DNA of 64,000 bases from Priestia iocasae (GCF_016909075.1 NZ_JAFBFC010000004.1:248001-312000), one strand, 5' to 3'; counted from the first letter of the stretch, positions 43,180 to 51,918 are shown. Notes: generated by a model from the letters alone, not told the origin. Numbers and translations are program-made.

Positions 43180-44370
43180 ATGAGTAAAGAGAGTACGCTT
43201 TTACTAAAAGATGTAAAGGTTTACACAGGTGAAGAGGTCATAGAGAATGGCTTTTTACTAATAAAAGATCAAAAAATTCATCAAGTAGGTGATATGAAGG
43301 ATTTTTCTATAACTGAAAGCCGTGTAGAACTGCTTGATCAAGGAGAAGGCTGTACGATTATCCCTGGCTTTATTGATTTACACATTCATGGTGCCGCTGG
43401 TGCAGATATGATGGATGCAACAAATGAGGCACTGCAACTAATATCGACAACCTTACCGAAAGAAGGGACGACTAGTTATCTACCAACAACGATGACAACG
43501 GGTCAGCAAGAAATTGAACAAGCATTGGAGAATATGGCTGTTTATATAACTAAAAGCAATGAACCAGGAAAAGCAGAAGTACTAGGAGCACATTTAGAAG
43601 GTCCTTTTCTTTCTCCAAAACGAGCTGGGGCGCAACATCCAAATCACATTCTTGCCCCGCAGGTAGCGTTATTTAAGCGCTGGAACAAGCTAGCTAATGG
43701 ATATATTAAGTTAGTTACACTAGCACCTGAGCAAAAAGGAGGGTTAGAGCTCGTTTCTTATCTTTCTGAGATAGGTGTTGTCTCCTCTATTGGACATAGT
43801 GACGCATCGTATGAAGAAGCTGTGAAAAGCTTTGAAGCTGGCATCACACATGCCACTCATTTATACAATCAAATGAGACCTATGCATCACCGCGAGCCTG
43901 GTGTTGTGGGGGCCGTTCTGCTACACGAGGAAGTAAAATGTGAAATCATTGCGGATGGAATTCATAGTCATCCTGATATGGTAAAGCTTGCGTTTCGCAA
44001 TAAGGGAGCAAAAGGGCTCATATTAATTACAGATGCTATGAGAGCAAAATGCTTAGGAAAAGGCACCTATGATTTAGGGGGACAAGAGGTTATTGTTAAT
44101 GAGCATAAAGCGGTATTAGCTGATGGCACGTTAGCAGGAAGTATCTTGAAATTAAAAGACGCCGCTTTAAATATGATGACCTATACTAACTGTTCTTTAG
44201 CTGACATTGTGCAGATGACTTCTATTAATCCAGCAAAACAGTTAGGAATTGAGGATCGCAAAGGAAGTCTACACCCTGGAAAAGATGCAGATTTTCTTGT
44301 TTTAAATAATCAAGGTGACATAAAGATGACTTATTGTCGTGGAGAGTTAGCATATGAGAAGGAGGAATAA
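43180..44370 (+). CDS. nagA: N-acetylglucosamine-6-phosphate deacetylase
   Basis: 396-aa amidohydrolase that removes acetate from GlcNAc-6-P, giving glucosamine-6-P. The metal-binding HIHG in PGFIDLHIHGAAGADMMD, the GAHLEGPF block, SSIGHSDASYEEAVKSFEAGITHATHLYNQM and ADGIHSHP are all present, followed by the catalytic Asp in LITDAMRA. The C-terminal GSLHPGKDADFLVLN segment is usual for amidohydrolases. AAAGGAG precedes ATG 43180; the upstream ATG at 43144 is in the leader. First gene of nagA-nagB-PTS. Confidence 0.96.
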   Translation: MSKESTLLLKDVKVYTGEEVIENGFLLIKDQKIHQVGDMKDFSITESRVELLDQGEGCTIIPGFIDLHIHGAAGADMMDATNEALQLISTTLPKEGTTSYLPTTMTTGQQEIEQALENMAVYITKSNEPGKAEVLGAHLEGPFLSPKRAGAQHPNHILAPQVALFKRWNKLANGYIKLVTLAPEQKGGLELVSYLSEIGVVSSIGHSDASYEEAVKSFEAGITHATHLYNQMRPMHHREPGVVGAVLLHEEVKCEIIADGIHSHPDMVKLAFRNKGAKGLILITDAMRAKCLGKGTYDLGGQEVIVNEHKAVLADGTLAGSILKLKDAALNMMTYTNCSLADIVQMTSINPAKQLGIEDRKGSLHPGKDADFLVLNNQGDIKMTYCRGELAYEKEE

Positions 44371-44373
44371 CGT

Positions 44374-45135
44374 ATGAAATTAATCGCAGTAAAAGATTAT
44401 AAACAGCTAAGTGAAAAAGCGGCAAAGCTTATCATTCAAAAGGTCAATGAAAAGCCTGATGCAGTACTAGGGTTAGCAACGGGTGGAACGGTTGTTGGGA
44501 TCTATGAAGAGCTTATCCGTGACCATAAAGAGAATGCAACATCTTACAAGCATACTCGCTCTGTGAATTTAGATGAATACATCGGGTTAGCACCATATCA
44601 TGAACAAAGCTATTTCTCTTATATGAATGAGTTGTTTTTCAAAGAAATTGATATTCAAGCTCAACATACTCATTTGCCAAACGGTCAGGCTCATAACGTA
44701 ACAGAAGAATGTGAAAGGTATGAACAATTAATAAAAGCCCTTGGCGGTATTGATCTTCAGTTACTAGGAATTGGAGAGAACGGACATATAGGGTTCAATG
44801 AGCCAGGAACATCCTTTCATTCTCTTACACATGTTGTGAAGTTAGCTCAATCAACTCGAGAAGCAAATGCAAGATTTTTTTCATCAATTGATAGTGTACC
44901 AACTCACGCTATTACGATGGGAATCGCCACAATTATGAGTAGCAGAGAAATTATGTTGGTTGTTTCAGGTGAAAAGAAAGCAGAAATTTTATGCGAATTA
45001 TTTACACATGGAAAGACAGAGTCTATTCCAGCAACGGTGCTAAAAGATCATCTCAATGTAACGGTTATCGCAGATGAGCAAGCGCTGTCAGTTCTAAATA
45101 AACAAGAAAATCATACTAAGCTTTTTACAACGTAA
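44374..45135 (+). CDS. nagB: Glucosamine-6-phosphate deaminase
   Basis: 253-aa isomerase/deaminase producing fructose-6-phosphate and ammonia. Catalytic segments NLDEYIGL and LLGIGENGHIGFNEPGTSF are conserved, and the GLATGGTVVGIYEEL phosphate loop is clear. Size suits the shorter Gram-positive NagB that lacks the allosteric tail of E. coli NagB. AAGGAGG precedes the ATG; only three bases separate it from the nagA stop. Confidence 0.96.
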   Translation: MKLIAVKDYKQLSEKAAKLIIQKVNEKPDAVLGLATGGTVVGIYEELIRDHKENATSYKHTRSVNLDEYIGLAPYHEQSYFSYMNELFFKEIDIQAQHTHLPNGQAHNVTEECERYEQLIKALGGIDLQLLGIGENGHIGFNEPGTSFHSLTHVVKLAQSTREANARFFSSIDSVPTHAITMGIATIMSSREIMLVVSGEKKAEILCELFTHGKTESIPATVLKDHLNVTVIADEQALSVLNKQENHTKLFTT

Positions 45136-45157
45136 TGTACAGAGAGGTGGATACAAC

Positions 45158-46528
45158 ATGTTAGGTTTTCTACAACGTATTGGCCGAGCGTTAATGTTAC
45201 CGATTGCGGTTTTGCCAGCAGCGGCATTATTACTACGACTAGGACAAGAGGATTTATTTGACATCCCTTTTATGGCGCAAGCCGGTGACGCTATTTTTGC
45301 AAATTTAGCCCTTTTATTTGCAATAGGAGTAGCGGTTGGCATTGCAAAAGATGGCAATGGAGCTGCTGGATTAGCTGGGGCAATTGGTTATTTAGTGTTA
45401 ACGTATGGAACTGCAGCAATTAATGAAAAGATTGATATGGCCATTTTAGCCGGTATCATTTCAGGGGTGGTCGCTGGCCTTTTATATAATCGCTTTCATG
45501 ATATGAAACTTCCTGAATGGTTAGGTTTTTTTGCGGGAAGACGATTCGTACCCATTGTTACTTCGATTACAATGCTGGTTTTAGCAGGTGTATTTGGCGT
45601 CATTTGGCCACCGATTCAATCTGTTATTAATGGAGTAGGGGAATGGATTATCGGTGCTGGAGCATTAGGTGTAGGCGTATACGGAGTGTTAAATCGTCTT
45701 TTAATTCCAATTGGATTACATCATGTGCTAAACAGTCTTGTTTGGTTTGTGTTTGGTGAATTTGAAGGGAAAACAGGAGATTTAAATCGGTTCTTTGCAG
45801 GCGATCCGACAGCAGGTACTTTTATGACAGGATTTTTCCCTGTGATGATGTTTGGGTTACCAGCTGCTGCATTTGCTATGATTTTAGCAGCAAAGAAAGA
45901 ACGTCGTAAAGCAGTCGCAAGTATGTTAGTTGGTTTGGCCTTAACCTCTTTCTTAACAGGAATTACAGAGCCAATTGAATTTTTGTTTATGTTCTTATCA
46001 CCATTATTATATGGAATTCATGCTCTTTTAACAGGTTTGTCGTTTATGATTGTATCAACGTTAGGTATTCGTCATGGTTTTGGCTTCTCGGCTGGAGCAT
46101 TAGATTACGGTCTAAACTTTGGTATTGCTGAAAAGCCTCTTTGGATCATTCCGGTTGGGTTACTTTATGCACTTCTATACTTTACTATTTTTTATGTGAT
46201 TATTAAAAAGTTTGATATTAAAACACCTGGACGTGAGGATTATGTACCAGCAGGTGATATCGGTGCAGTAGATGGTAATGAAGAAGAAGCGGAAACGAGT
46301 GTCGGTCATCAATTTGTACAAGCACTTGGTGGAAAAGATAATTTAGTGCATGTAGATAATTGTATTACGCGATTACGCTTAAAAGTAAACGATGCAGAAC
46401 AAGTAGACGAGAACGATTTAAAAAGATTAGGAGCAAAAGGTGTCATTAAATTAAATAAAACAGATGTTCAAGTTGTCATTGGTACACAAGTAGAAAGTAT
46501 CGCAAACGAAATAAAAAAGTATAAGTAA
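45158..46528 (+). CDS. PTS N-acetylglucosamine transporter, EIICB
   Basis: 456-aa membrane permease with an IIC domain (about 1-365, roughly ten helices) followed by an IIB domain (about 382-456). The phosphorylated cysteine is Cys402 in VDNCITRLRLKV. Family features are the LQRIGRALMLPIAVLPAAALLLRLG start and the substrate loop ITEPIEFLF. No IIA domain is attached, so a separate EIIA-Glc type protein is needed, as in B. subtilis NagP. Position after nagAB and behind the NagR operator supports GlcNAc as the sugar rather than glucose. Confidence 0.9.
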   Translation: MLGFLQRIGRALMLPIAVLPAAALLLRLGQEDLFDIPFMAQAGDAIFANLALLFAIGVAVGIAKDGNGAAGLAGAIGYLVLTYGTAAINEKIDMAILAGIISGVVAGLLYNRFHDMKLPEWLGFFAGRRFVPIVTSITMLVLAGVFGVIWPPIQSVINGVGEWIIGAGALGVGVYGVLNRLLIPIGLHHVLNSLVWFVFGEFEGKTGDLNRFFAGDPTAGTFMTGFFPVMMFGLPAAAFAMILAAKKERRKAVASMLVGLALTSFLTGITEPIEFLFMFLSPLLYGIHALLTGLSFMIVSTLGIRHGFGFSAGALDYGLNFGIAEKPLWIIPVGLLYALLYFTIFYVIIKKFDIKTPGREDYVPAGDIGAVDGNEEEAETSVGHQFVQALGGKDNLVHVDNCITRLRLKVNDAEQVDENDLKRLGAKGVIKLNKTDVQVVIGTQVESIANEIKKYK

Positions 46529-46529
46529 A

Positions 46530-46569
46530 AAAAAAGCCCTTGCCGCTAAGATAGGCAAGGGCTTTTTTT
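46530..46569 (+). terminator. Terminator of the nag operon
   Basis: AAAAAGCCCTTGCC and GGCAAGGGCTTTTT arms with T7. Confidence 0.9.
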
Positions 46570-46602
46570 ATGCATGAGCTGAAAGGATTTGCTTGTAAAT
46601 CG

Positions 46603-46977
46603 TTATGGTTGTAATGTTGTTTCTTCTAATTCCGCTTCAGGAACCAATACATCCTCTTTATTAGGATAGACTTTCTCGATGTGTTGTTCTCCCCAAGCAC
46701 AAAGCAAATCTAAAATTTCCTTTAAAGACCAGCCATATTCCGTTAATGAATATTCTACTTTAGGAGGAACTTGATTGTAGACCGTTCGAAGAAGAACGCC
46801 ATCTTCCTCTAATTCACGAAGTTGCTGCGTTAACATTTTTTGAGTAATACCGGGCATCAGTTTTTTCAATTGACTTGTTCTTTTTTTTCCTTTGATTAGG
46901 TGACAAAGAATAACAACTTTCCATTTGCCACCGATTACTTCTAATGCAGCTTCAACGGGAATGTTGTATTTTTTCAT
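46603..46977 (-). CDS. HxlR family transcriptional regulator
   Basis: 124-aa winged-helix regulator. The family signature YNIPVEAALEVIGGKWKVVILCHLIKGKKRTSQLKKLMPGITQKMLTQQLRELEEDGVL is intact. One cysteine (in VILCHLI) lies in the DNA-binding core and another in LLCAWG. HxlR proteins respond to aldehydes, quinones, disulfide or hypochlorite stress. ATG 46977 follows AAGGAG by 11 bases; ATG 46998 upstream is inside the ribosome site region. No target gene is divergent from it; a palindrome about 70 bp upstream suggests autoregulation. Confidence 0.88.
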   Translation of the reverse strand: MKKYNIPVEAALEVIGGKWKVVILCHLIKGKKRTSQLKKLMPGITQKMLTQQLRELEEDGVLLRTVYNQVPPKVEYSLTEYGWSLKEILDLLCAWGEQHIEKVYPNKEDVLVPEAELEETTLQP

Positions 46978-47044
46978 ATTGTACTTACTCCTTTTCATGT
47001 TGTTTATATACTATCATAACACTAATGCCCTCATCGTGGTAATA

Positions 47045-47062
47045 AGGTACTTTTAAGTACCT
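47045..47062. promoter_or_regulatory. Palindrome upstream of hxlR-like gene
   Basis: AGGTACTT-TT-AAGTACCT, 8+2+8, lies 68-85 bp upstream of the HxlR start. The GTAC-containing arms are similar in kind to operators of this family. Candidate operator. Confidence 0.55.
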
Positions 47063-47194
47063 ATCATCCATAACAGCTAGTTCTATCATAATCAACATAG
47101 TTAAGTTAAATACGTTATTATCATTAAGAAAACAATGTGCTAAATAATAAATGAACTATTTTTTCAGCTTCTAAGAGAAATCCATTAAATAATA

Positions 47195-47226
47195 AAAAAC
47201 GATCGCATAAAAGCGATCGTTTTTTA
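47195..47226 (-). terminator. Terminator of the 104-aa gene
   Basis: AAAAAACGATCGC and GCGATCGTTTTTT form a near-perfect stem directly after the stop on the minus strand. Confidence 0.85.
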
Positions 47227-47538
47227 GCCTACATTTACATCTTGATTTAGAATATGGAAAGCTTCCTTCGCATTTTTATAGATACCTAACCTTTTTTCGT
47301 TTACAAGAAGTTCCCATTTATGATGCTGTGCAGAAAACCGATCGGCATGATCTTTAATATGGGGAACTTTTATTGAGATTTGTTTGCCATTCTTTTTAAA
47401 GCGATAACCAATATAGCATATCTCTGAATTACTTTCTTCTGAAAACAGTTCAATGGGAGAAATTCCATACTCTTTTTCAAATAAGTGAAGTAACCTTTTT
47501 TTATCATTATAGACAGTATCCCAACTTAAAAAAACCAT
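47224..47538 (-). CDS. Small cytosolic protein, function unknown
   Basis: 104-aa protein with no signal peptide or membrane segment. A helical start (WDTVYNDKKRLLHLFEKEYGISPIELF) is followed by strands rich in Lys, His and Tyr (ICYIGYRFKKNGKQISIKVPHIKDHADRFSAQHHKWELLV) and a C-terminal helix (NAKEAFHIL). AAGGAG lies about 7 bases before the ATG, and a strong terminator follows, so expression is likely. No family recognised. Confidence 0.7.
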   Translation of the reverse strand: MVFLSWDTVYNDKKRLLHLFEKEYGISPIELFSEESNSEICYIGYRFKKNGKQISIKVPHIKDHADRFSAQHHKWELLVNEKRLGIYKNAKEAFHILNQDVNVG

Positions 47539-47715
47539 CTTACCGACTCCTTTTGAATCATTTACTTACAGTATGTACAAGTTACATCTATTCATATACG
47601 GTCCTTTCACTCAAAATAGATCTAGTAAAAGAGAAGGTATGGTTTCAATTTACAGGATTTTTCGACAGAGAACGAGAAGTAAAGGAGAAAAGGAAGATAA
47701 TTGGAGTTGATGAAA

Positions 47716-48540
47716 ATGAAAGTCGTATCTTTATGTCCGAGTAATACAGAGCTGCTAGCTTATTTAGGGTGTCTCGATTATTTAGTTGGAATCGATGATT
47801 ATTCAGATTGGCCTAAAGAAGTTCAACATTTACCGAGACTTGGACCTGATTTAAACATCAATATGGATGCTGTAGAAGAGCTTAAACCAGATTTAATTAT
47901 TGCTTCGCTAAGTGTTCCTGGCATGGAACGTAACATTGAAGAATTAGAAAAGCGTAAGTTGCCTTATATCGTATTAAATCCAAACTCATTAGATGAAATC
48001 GCTGATAGTCTTCTTTTATTAGGTGAAGCTCTACATGTCAAAAATCGAGCAGAAAAAGTGGTTGAACGATATAACCAGACCATCCATACATATCGCCAGC
48101 TTTCTTATGCAGTTAAAACAAAGCCTACTCTTTATTGGGAGTGGTGGCCAAAGCCTGTATTTACACCAGGTGGCGCGAACTGGCTAACGGAAATTAGTGA
48201 ATTAGCTGGATGTGTAAACCTTTTTCAAGATCATTCTAAAGCAAGTGTACAAAGTGACTGGGAAGAAGTCAGAAAACGTAATCCGGATCATATTTGTTTA
48301 GCGTGGGTAGGTGTTCAAACAAAAAAAGTAAATGCAAATATAGTATATAAGAGACCTCAGTGGGAATCCATGCATGCGGTTAAAACTCAATCTATTCACG
48401 TATTAGAGGAATGGCTATATTGCCGTCCATCTCCTCGGCTCCTTACAGGATTACAAAAGTTAGCTGCATTGATACATCCAAACTCTTTTCCAAACTTTGA
48501 AGGTGAAGATGTTTTATTAGAACAAATAAAACGTTTTTAG
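47716..48540 (+). CDS. BtuF-like substrate-binding-fold protein without signal peptide
   Basis: 274-aa protein of the class III periplasmic binding fold (cobalamin/siderophore type). MKVVSLCPSNTELLAYLGCLDYLVGIDDYSDWP, MDAVEELKPDLIIASLSVPGMERNIEELEKRKLPYI and FTPGGANWLTEISELAGC are family blocks. There is no secretion signal or lipobox, so it should stay in the cytoplasm, unlike transporter-associated relatives. GGAG at 47703-47706 gives 9 bases to ATG 47716; ATG 47710 is an alternative. No permease or ATPase genes are near. Possible role in cofactor handling; this is inference. Confidence 0.82.
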   Translation: MKVVSLCPSNTELLAYLGCLDYLVGIDDYSDWPKEVQHLPRLGPDLNINMDAVEELKPDLIIASLSVPGMERNIEELEKRKLPYIVLNPNSLDEIADSLLLLGEALHVKNRAEKVVERYNQTIHTYRQLSYAVKTKPTLYWEWWPKPVFTPGGANWLTEISELAGCVNLFQDHSKASVQSDWEEVRKRNPDHICLAWVGVQTKKVNANIVYKRPQWESMHAVKTQSIHVLEEWLYCRPSPRLLTGLQKLAALIHPNSFPNFEGEDVLLEQIKRF

Positions 48541-48659
48541 GGTGAAAAATGTATGTTTCATTAGCGTTTGCACAATTCCATTAATATGCTTTGGAAACTT
48601 AAGAAGATACTAGAATAAAAAGATATTCACCCAAAAAATGAATTTAAATATTGAAATCA

Positions 48660-48687
48660 TTGAGAAATATAGTATAGTAGATATAAT
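48660..48687 (+). promoter_or_regulatory. Promoter of T-box-argS operon
   Basis: TTGAGA (48660-48665), 16-bp spacer, TATAAT (48682-48687). Confidence 0.7.
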
Positions 48688-48693
48688 ATTTCA

Positions 48694-48945
48694 ATAAGAA
48701 CAACAAATTCTATGAAAAAGAGAGTAATGTTTTAGGATACAAAAGCGAGTCAGGGATGGTGAAAGCCTGATGTAGAATAGAACATGAAGCGCACTTTTGA
48801 GAAGCTTACTTGAAAACAGTAGAGTATGCCGGGGGACGTTACCTCGTTACCAAATAAAAAGATGGTTCAACCTGAACAATTAGAGTGGTACCGCGGGAAT
48901 TAAAAGCTCTCGTCTCTTAGTAAAAGAGACGAGAGCTTTTTGTTA
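48694..48945 (+). promoter_or_regulatory. T-box leader, arginine type, with terminator
   Basis: The leader of argS has all T-box landmarks: a Stem I with a GGTGAAAGCC distal region near 48758-48769, a candidate specifier CGC (Arg) at 48790-48792 followed by A, the T-box sequence AGAGTGGTACCGCGGG at 48882-48897, and a terminator with arms 48902-48918 and 48924-48940 plus T-run. Uncharged tRNA-Arg would stabilise the antiterminator and let argS be read. The specifier was picked by eye. Confidence 0.93.
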
Positions 48946-48963
48946 TAGAAAGGAGGAAAAAAC

Positions 48964-50658
48964 ATGAAGTATGAAAAAGAGTTTGCAAAAGCTCTTCAGT
49001 CCCATATTCCAGAAGAAGTCGAGTGGTCAACGATTTTGCAAGCAATTGAAAAACCAAAATATGCTGAGCATGGAGATTTGGCATTTCCGTGCTTTCCGTT
49101 AGCTAAAATCAAGAAAACATCTCCTTCTATTATTGCTTCTAACATGAGTAAGCAACTTCAATCTCCACTCTTTGAGAAAGTAGAAGCGGTCGGTGGTTAT
49201 ATTAACGTATTTTTAAATAAAAATACGTTAGCTAATGACGTCATTGGCGAAATTTTAACTAAAAAGAATGAGTATGGAAATCTTACTATTGGTGAGCAAG
49301 AGACAGTTACAATTGATTTTTCATCTCCTAACATCGCAAAGCCTTTTTCAATGGGACATTTACGATCTACTGTAATTGGAAACTCATTAGCCCACTTATA
49401 CACGAAAATTGGGTATCGAACTGTACGAATTAACCATTTAGGGGATTGGGGAACACAGTTTGGGAAGCTTATTGCAGCTTATAAGCACTGGGGTGATGAA
49501 GAAAAAGTAAAAGCGAATCCTATTAAAGAATTACTCTCATTATATGTAAAGTTTCATGAAGAAGCGGAGACAAATTTGCAACTAGAACAGGAAGGGAGAG
49601 AGTGGTTTAAAAAGTTAGAAGACGGTAATAAAGAGGCACTGACACTGTGGGAATGGTTTCAAGAAGAATCGCTTAAAGAGTTTTCTCGTATTTATGAACT
49701 AATGTCTATCTCATTTGACTCCTATGCAGGTGAAGCTTTTTATAATGATAAGATGGAACATGTCGTGCAATTACTAGAAAAGAAGCAGCTCCTCATCGGA
49801 TCAGATTCTGCTCAAATTGTATCCCTTGAAAATGAAGGGCTTCCGCCTTGTTTAATTAAGAAAGCAGATGGAGCGACCTTATATGCCACAAGAGATTTAG
49901 CAGCCGCTCTATATCGACACAACACATATAAATTTCAACAATCGGTATATGTTGTTGGAAATGAACAAAGTCTTCATTTTAAGCAAATTAAACTAGTGTT
50001 AGAAAAGATGGGCTACTCTTGGGCAAACGACCTTATTCATGTACCTTTTGGCATGATGTTAAAAGAAGGCAAGAAAATGTCTACAAGAAAAGGAAAAGTT
50101 GTTCTATTAGAAGAAGTATTACACAATTCTATAAATATGGCTTTACAAATGATTGAATTAAAAAATCCAAATTTGAAGAATAAACGTGATGTGGCAAAGA
50201 AAATAGGGGTAGGTGCTATTATATTTCATGATTTAAAGAATGATCGCATGAATGATATTGAATTTTCTTTAGAAGATATGATTAAATTTGAAGGAGAAAC
50301 AGGACCTTATGTACAATATACGAATGCAAGAGCTTATTCAATTTTACGTAAGGCACACGCACAAGACGAAGTTAATCAATGCTCGATCATGATTACTTGT
50401 TCAACAGAGTGGAATATTGTGACTCAGTTAAGGTTATTTCCAACTATTATTAAACGAGCTGTTCACAATCATGACCCTTCACAAATTGCGAAATACGTGA
50501 TTGACTTGTCACAAGCATTTAATAAATATTATGCTGAAGTAAAAATTTTAGAGGAAACCAATGGTAAGCATTCACGTCTTGCTATTGTGCAAGCAGTTCA
50601 TATTGTCTTAGAAGAAGGATTACGCTTGCTTGGGATTGAAGCTCCTCGTGAAATATAG
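48964..50658 (+). CDS. argS: Arginyl-tRNA synthetase (divergent, T-box-controlled type)
   Basis: 564-aa class I synthetase charging tRNA-Arg. N-terminal Add-1-like domain (about 1-105), then the HIGH motif variant MGHL at 130-133, a long catalytic core with WGTQFGKL, KKADGATLYATRDLAAALYR and the KMSKS variant KMSTRKG, then a DALR anticodon domain ending in LGIEAP. The N-terminus (EKPKYAEHGDLAFPCFPLAK) differs from the standard B. subtilis ArgS and resembles the clostridial/streptococcal type. It may be a second ArgRS gene. GGAGGAAAA precedes the ATG. Operon with the DinB-like gene 17 bp downstream. Confidence 0.95.
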   Translation: MKYEKEFAKALQSHIPEEVEWSTILQAIEKPKYAEHGDLAFPCFPLAKIKKTSPSIIASNMSKQLQSPLFEKVEAVGGYINVFLNKNTLANDVIGEILTKKNEYGNLTIGEQETVTIDFSSPNIAKPFSMGHLRSTVIGNSLAHLYTKIGYRTVRINHLGDWGTQFGKLIAAYKHWGDEEKVKANPIKELLSLYVKFHEEAETNLQLEQEGREWFKKLEDGNKEALTLWEWFQEESLKEFSRIYELMSISFDSYAGEAFYNDKMEHVVQLLEKKQLLIGSDSAQIVSLENEGLPPCLIKKADGATLYATRDLAAALYRHNTYKFQQSVYVVGNEQSLHFKQIKLVLEKMGYSWANDLIHVPFGMMLKEGKKMSTRKGKVVLLEEVLHNSINMALQMIELKNPNLKNKRDVAKKIGVGAIIFHDLKNDRMNDIEFSLEDMIKFEGETGPYVQYTNARAYSILRKAHAQDEVNQCSIMITCSTEWNIVTQLRLFPTIIKRAVHNHDPSQIAKYVIDLSQAFNKYYAEVKILEETNGKHSRLAIVQAVHIVLEEGLRLLGIEAPREI

Positions 50659-50675
50659 AGAAGGAGGAAAAAAAT

Positions 50676-51137
50676 ATGTATGTCCATGGCGTACTACACC
50701 AACTAAGCGTTGCGATTTCAACCGTCTTAACGATGATGGAAGAATTAAATGAAGAAGAACTAGATGTGAGACCAATTCAAGGGAAACGATCATTGCGAGA
50801 ACTTTTATCTCACTTGTCTCTTTTAATAAAAGCGGACTATCTTATTTCAACAGAAGCAACTGAAGCAGAAATGAATGACTTTTATACAACGTACTCTCCT
50901 ACAACATTAAAGGAAATGAGAACCACGTTAAAAGAAGGGTATAAAGAAGTGGCTATGATCTATCACCGAATGACCGATGACATGTTACAAGAGAAGAAAC
51001 AGGCTTACTGGGGTGTTTCATATACGCGGTTTGATTGGTTGTTAGAAATTAGTAATCATTTCTATCATCATCGCTCACAACTTCATTTCTATCTTGTTCT
51101 TAATGGAAAAGATCCTGATTTTCCGCTTTTTGAATAG
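50676..51137 (+). CDS. DinB-superfamily four-helix protein
   Basis: 153-aa member of the DinB/YfiT-like fold, often metal-binding with three histidines. Candidate ligands are His46 in LLSHLSLLIKAD and His127/His131 region NHFYHHRSQLHFYL. Many of these act as thiol-dependent S-transferases; others are uncharacterised. AGGAGG precedes the ATG and the gene lies 17 bp after argS, so it is likely in the T-box-controlled unit. Why a DinB-like enzyme should respond to arginine starvation is not known. Confidence 0.85.
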   Translation: MYVHGVLHQLSVAISTVLTMMEELNEEELDVRPIQGKRSLRELLSHLSLLIKADYLISTEATEAEMNDFYTTYSPTTLKEMRTTLKEGYKEVAMIYHRMTDDMLQEKKQAYWGVSYTRFDWLLEISNHFYHHRSQLHFYLVLNGKDPDFPLFE

Positions 51138-51177
51138 CGTCATTTATCTTTATTGTCTTATTTTTTATAGCCAGGCA

Positions 51178-51244
51178 TTTTCTTAGTATTTATCAATATG
51201 TTTAATTAACGAACATGAAACTTTATGTCGTGATACTAAGAAAA
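51178..51244. repeat. 12-bp inverted repeat ending at the CBS-gene ribosome site
   Basis: TTTTCTTAGTAT (51178-51189) and ATACTAAGAAAA (51233-51244) are exact complements 43 bases apart. The right arm touches the AAGGAG of the next gene. Could be an operator pair or an RNA fold that hides the ribosome site. Confidence 0.72.
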
Positions 51245-51255
51245 GGAGCATGTAT

Positions 51256-51882
51256 ATGAAAGTAAAATCATTATATGTTCAGAAAACAAACGTCGTAACG
51301 TGTACCGATGACATGACGGTTGGCGAAGCACTTGAAGTCTTAACAAAAAGTGGCTATCGATGTGTACCCGTAGTGAATGGGACGAATTTTGTCGGATTGG
51401 TGTATAAAATTGATGTGAAAGAATATATATATGAGCAAAATGGTTCACTTACGGATTCTATTAAAGAAATCGTTTCGGATGAAGATGCATTTGTAACGCC
51501 TTATACATCATTTGTTAAGGCACTTTTAACCATTAAACGATTGCCGTTTTTAGCGGTTGTGGAAAAAAAGCAGTTACTGGGGATTTTAACACATTCAAAA
51601 GTGATGGAAGTCTTAGAGGACGCTTTAGGTGTAAAAACAGGAGGCATTCATTTAACCATTGCAGGTACAGACCGTCGAGGATCTCTCTACTCGTTACTAG
51701 ATGAACTAAAGGCATTTAACATTGAAGGAGTACTGTCGTTAGATAACGGAACAAAGCTATTTAGACGTACGTCGATAACGTTACCACTTTCAACATCAGA
51801 AGAGGAAATTTCAACCATTATTCGTAAAGTTGAGCATAAAGGCTTTCGTGTCATTGATCGTGAAACGATTAATCATACGTAA
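51256..51882 (+). CDS. Protein with two CBS domains and a C-terminal ACT-like region
   Basis: 208-aa cytosolic protein. Two CBS motifs fill residues 1-125 (VVTCTDDMTVGEALEVLTKSGYRCVPVV; FVTPYTSFVKALLTIKRLPFLAVVEKKQLLGILTHSKVMEVLED). The last 75 residues (IHLTIAGTDRRGSLYSLLDELKAFNIEG...) look like an ACT-type domain. The layout is like AcuB-family proteins, while c-di-AMP-binding CbpB/DarB is shorter. Nucleotide sensing is likely from the family. AAGGAG is 7 bases before ATG 51256; ATG 51250 overlaps. An inverted repeat lies directly upstream. Confidence 0.85.
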   Translation: MKVKSLYVQKTNVVTCTDDMTVGEALEVLTKSGYRCVPVVNGTNFVGLVYKIDVKEYIYEQNGSLTDSIKEIVSDEDAFVTPYTSFVKALLTIKRLPFLAVVEKKQLLGILTHSKVMEVLEDALGVKTGGIHLTIAGTDRRGSLYSLLDELKAFNIEGVLSLDNGTKLFRRTSITLPLSTSEEEISTIIRKVEHKGFRVIDRETINHT

Positions 51883-51918
51883 ACTTATTAGCTGTACGTT
51901 TAGTTTTTTTTATAAAAA

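Noticed and set aside
45158-46528. Glucose PTS (ptsG) for the EIICB gene
   Set aside because: Linkage to nagA-nagB and the NagR operator and the lack of a IIA domain favour N-acetylglucosamine.
47553-47744. Open frame of 63 codons upstream of the BtuF-like gene
   Set aside because: No ribosome site, overlaps the real start of the next gene in another frame, and the composition is not protein-like.
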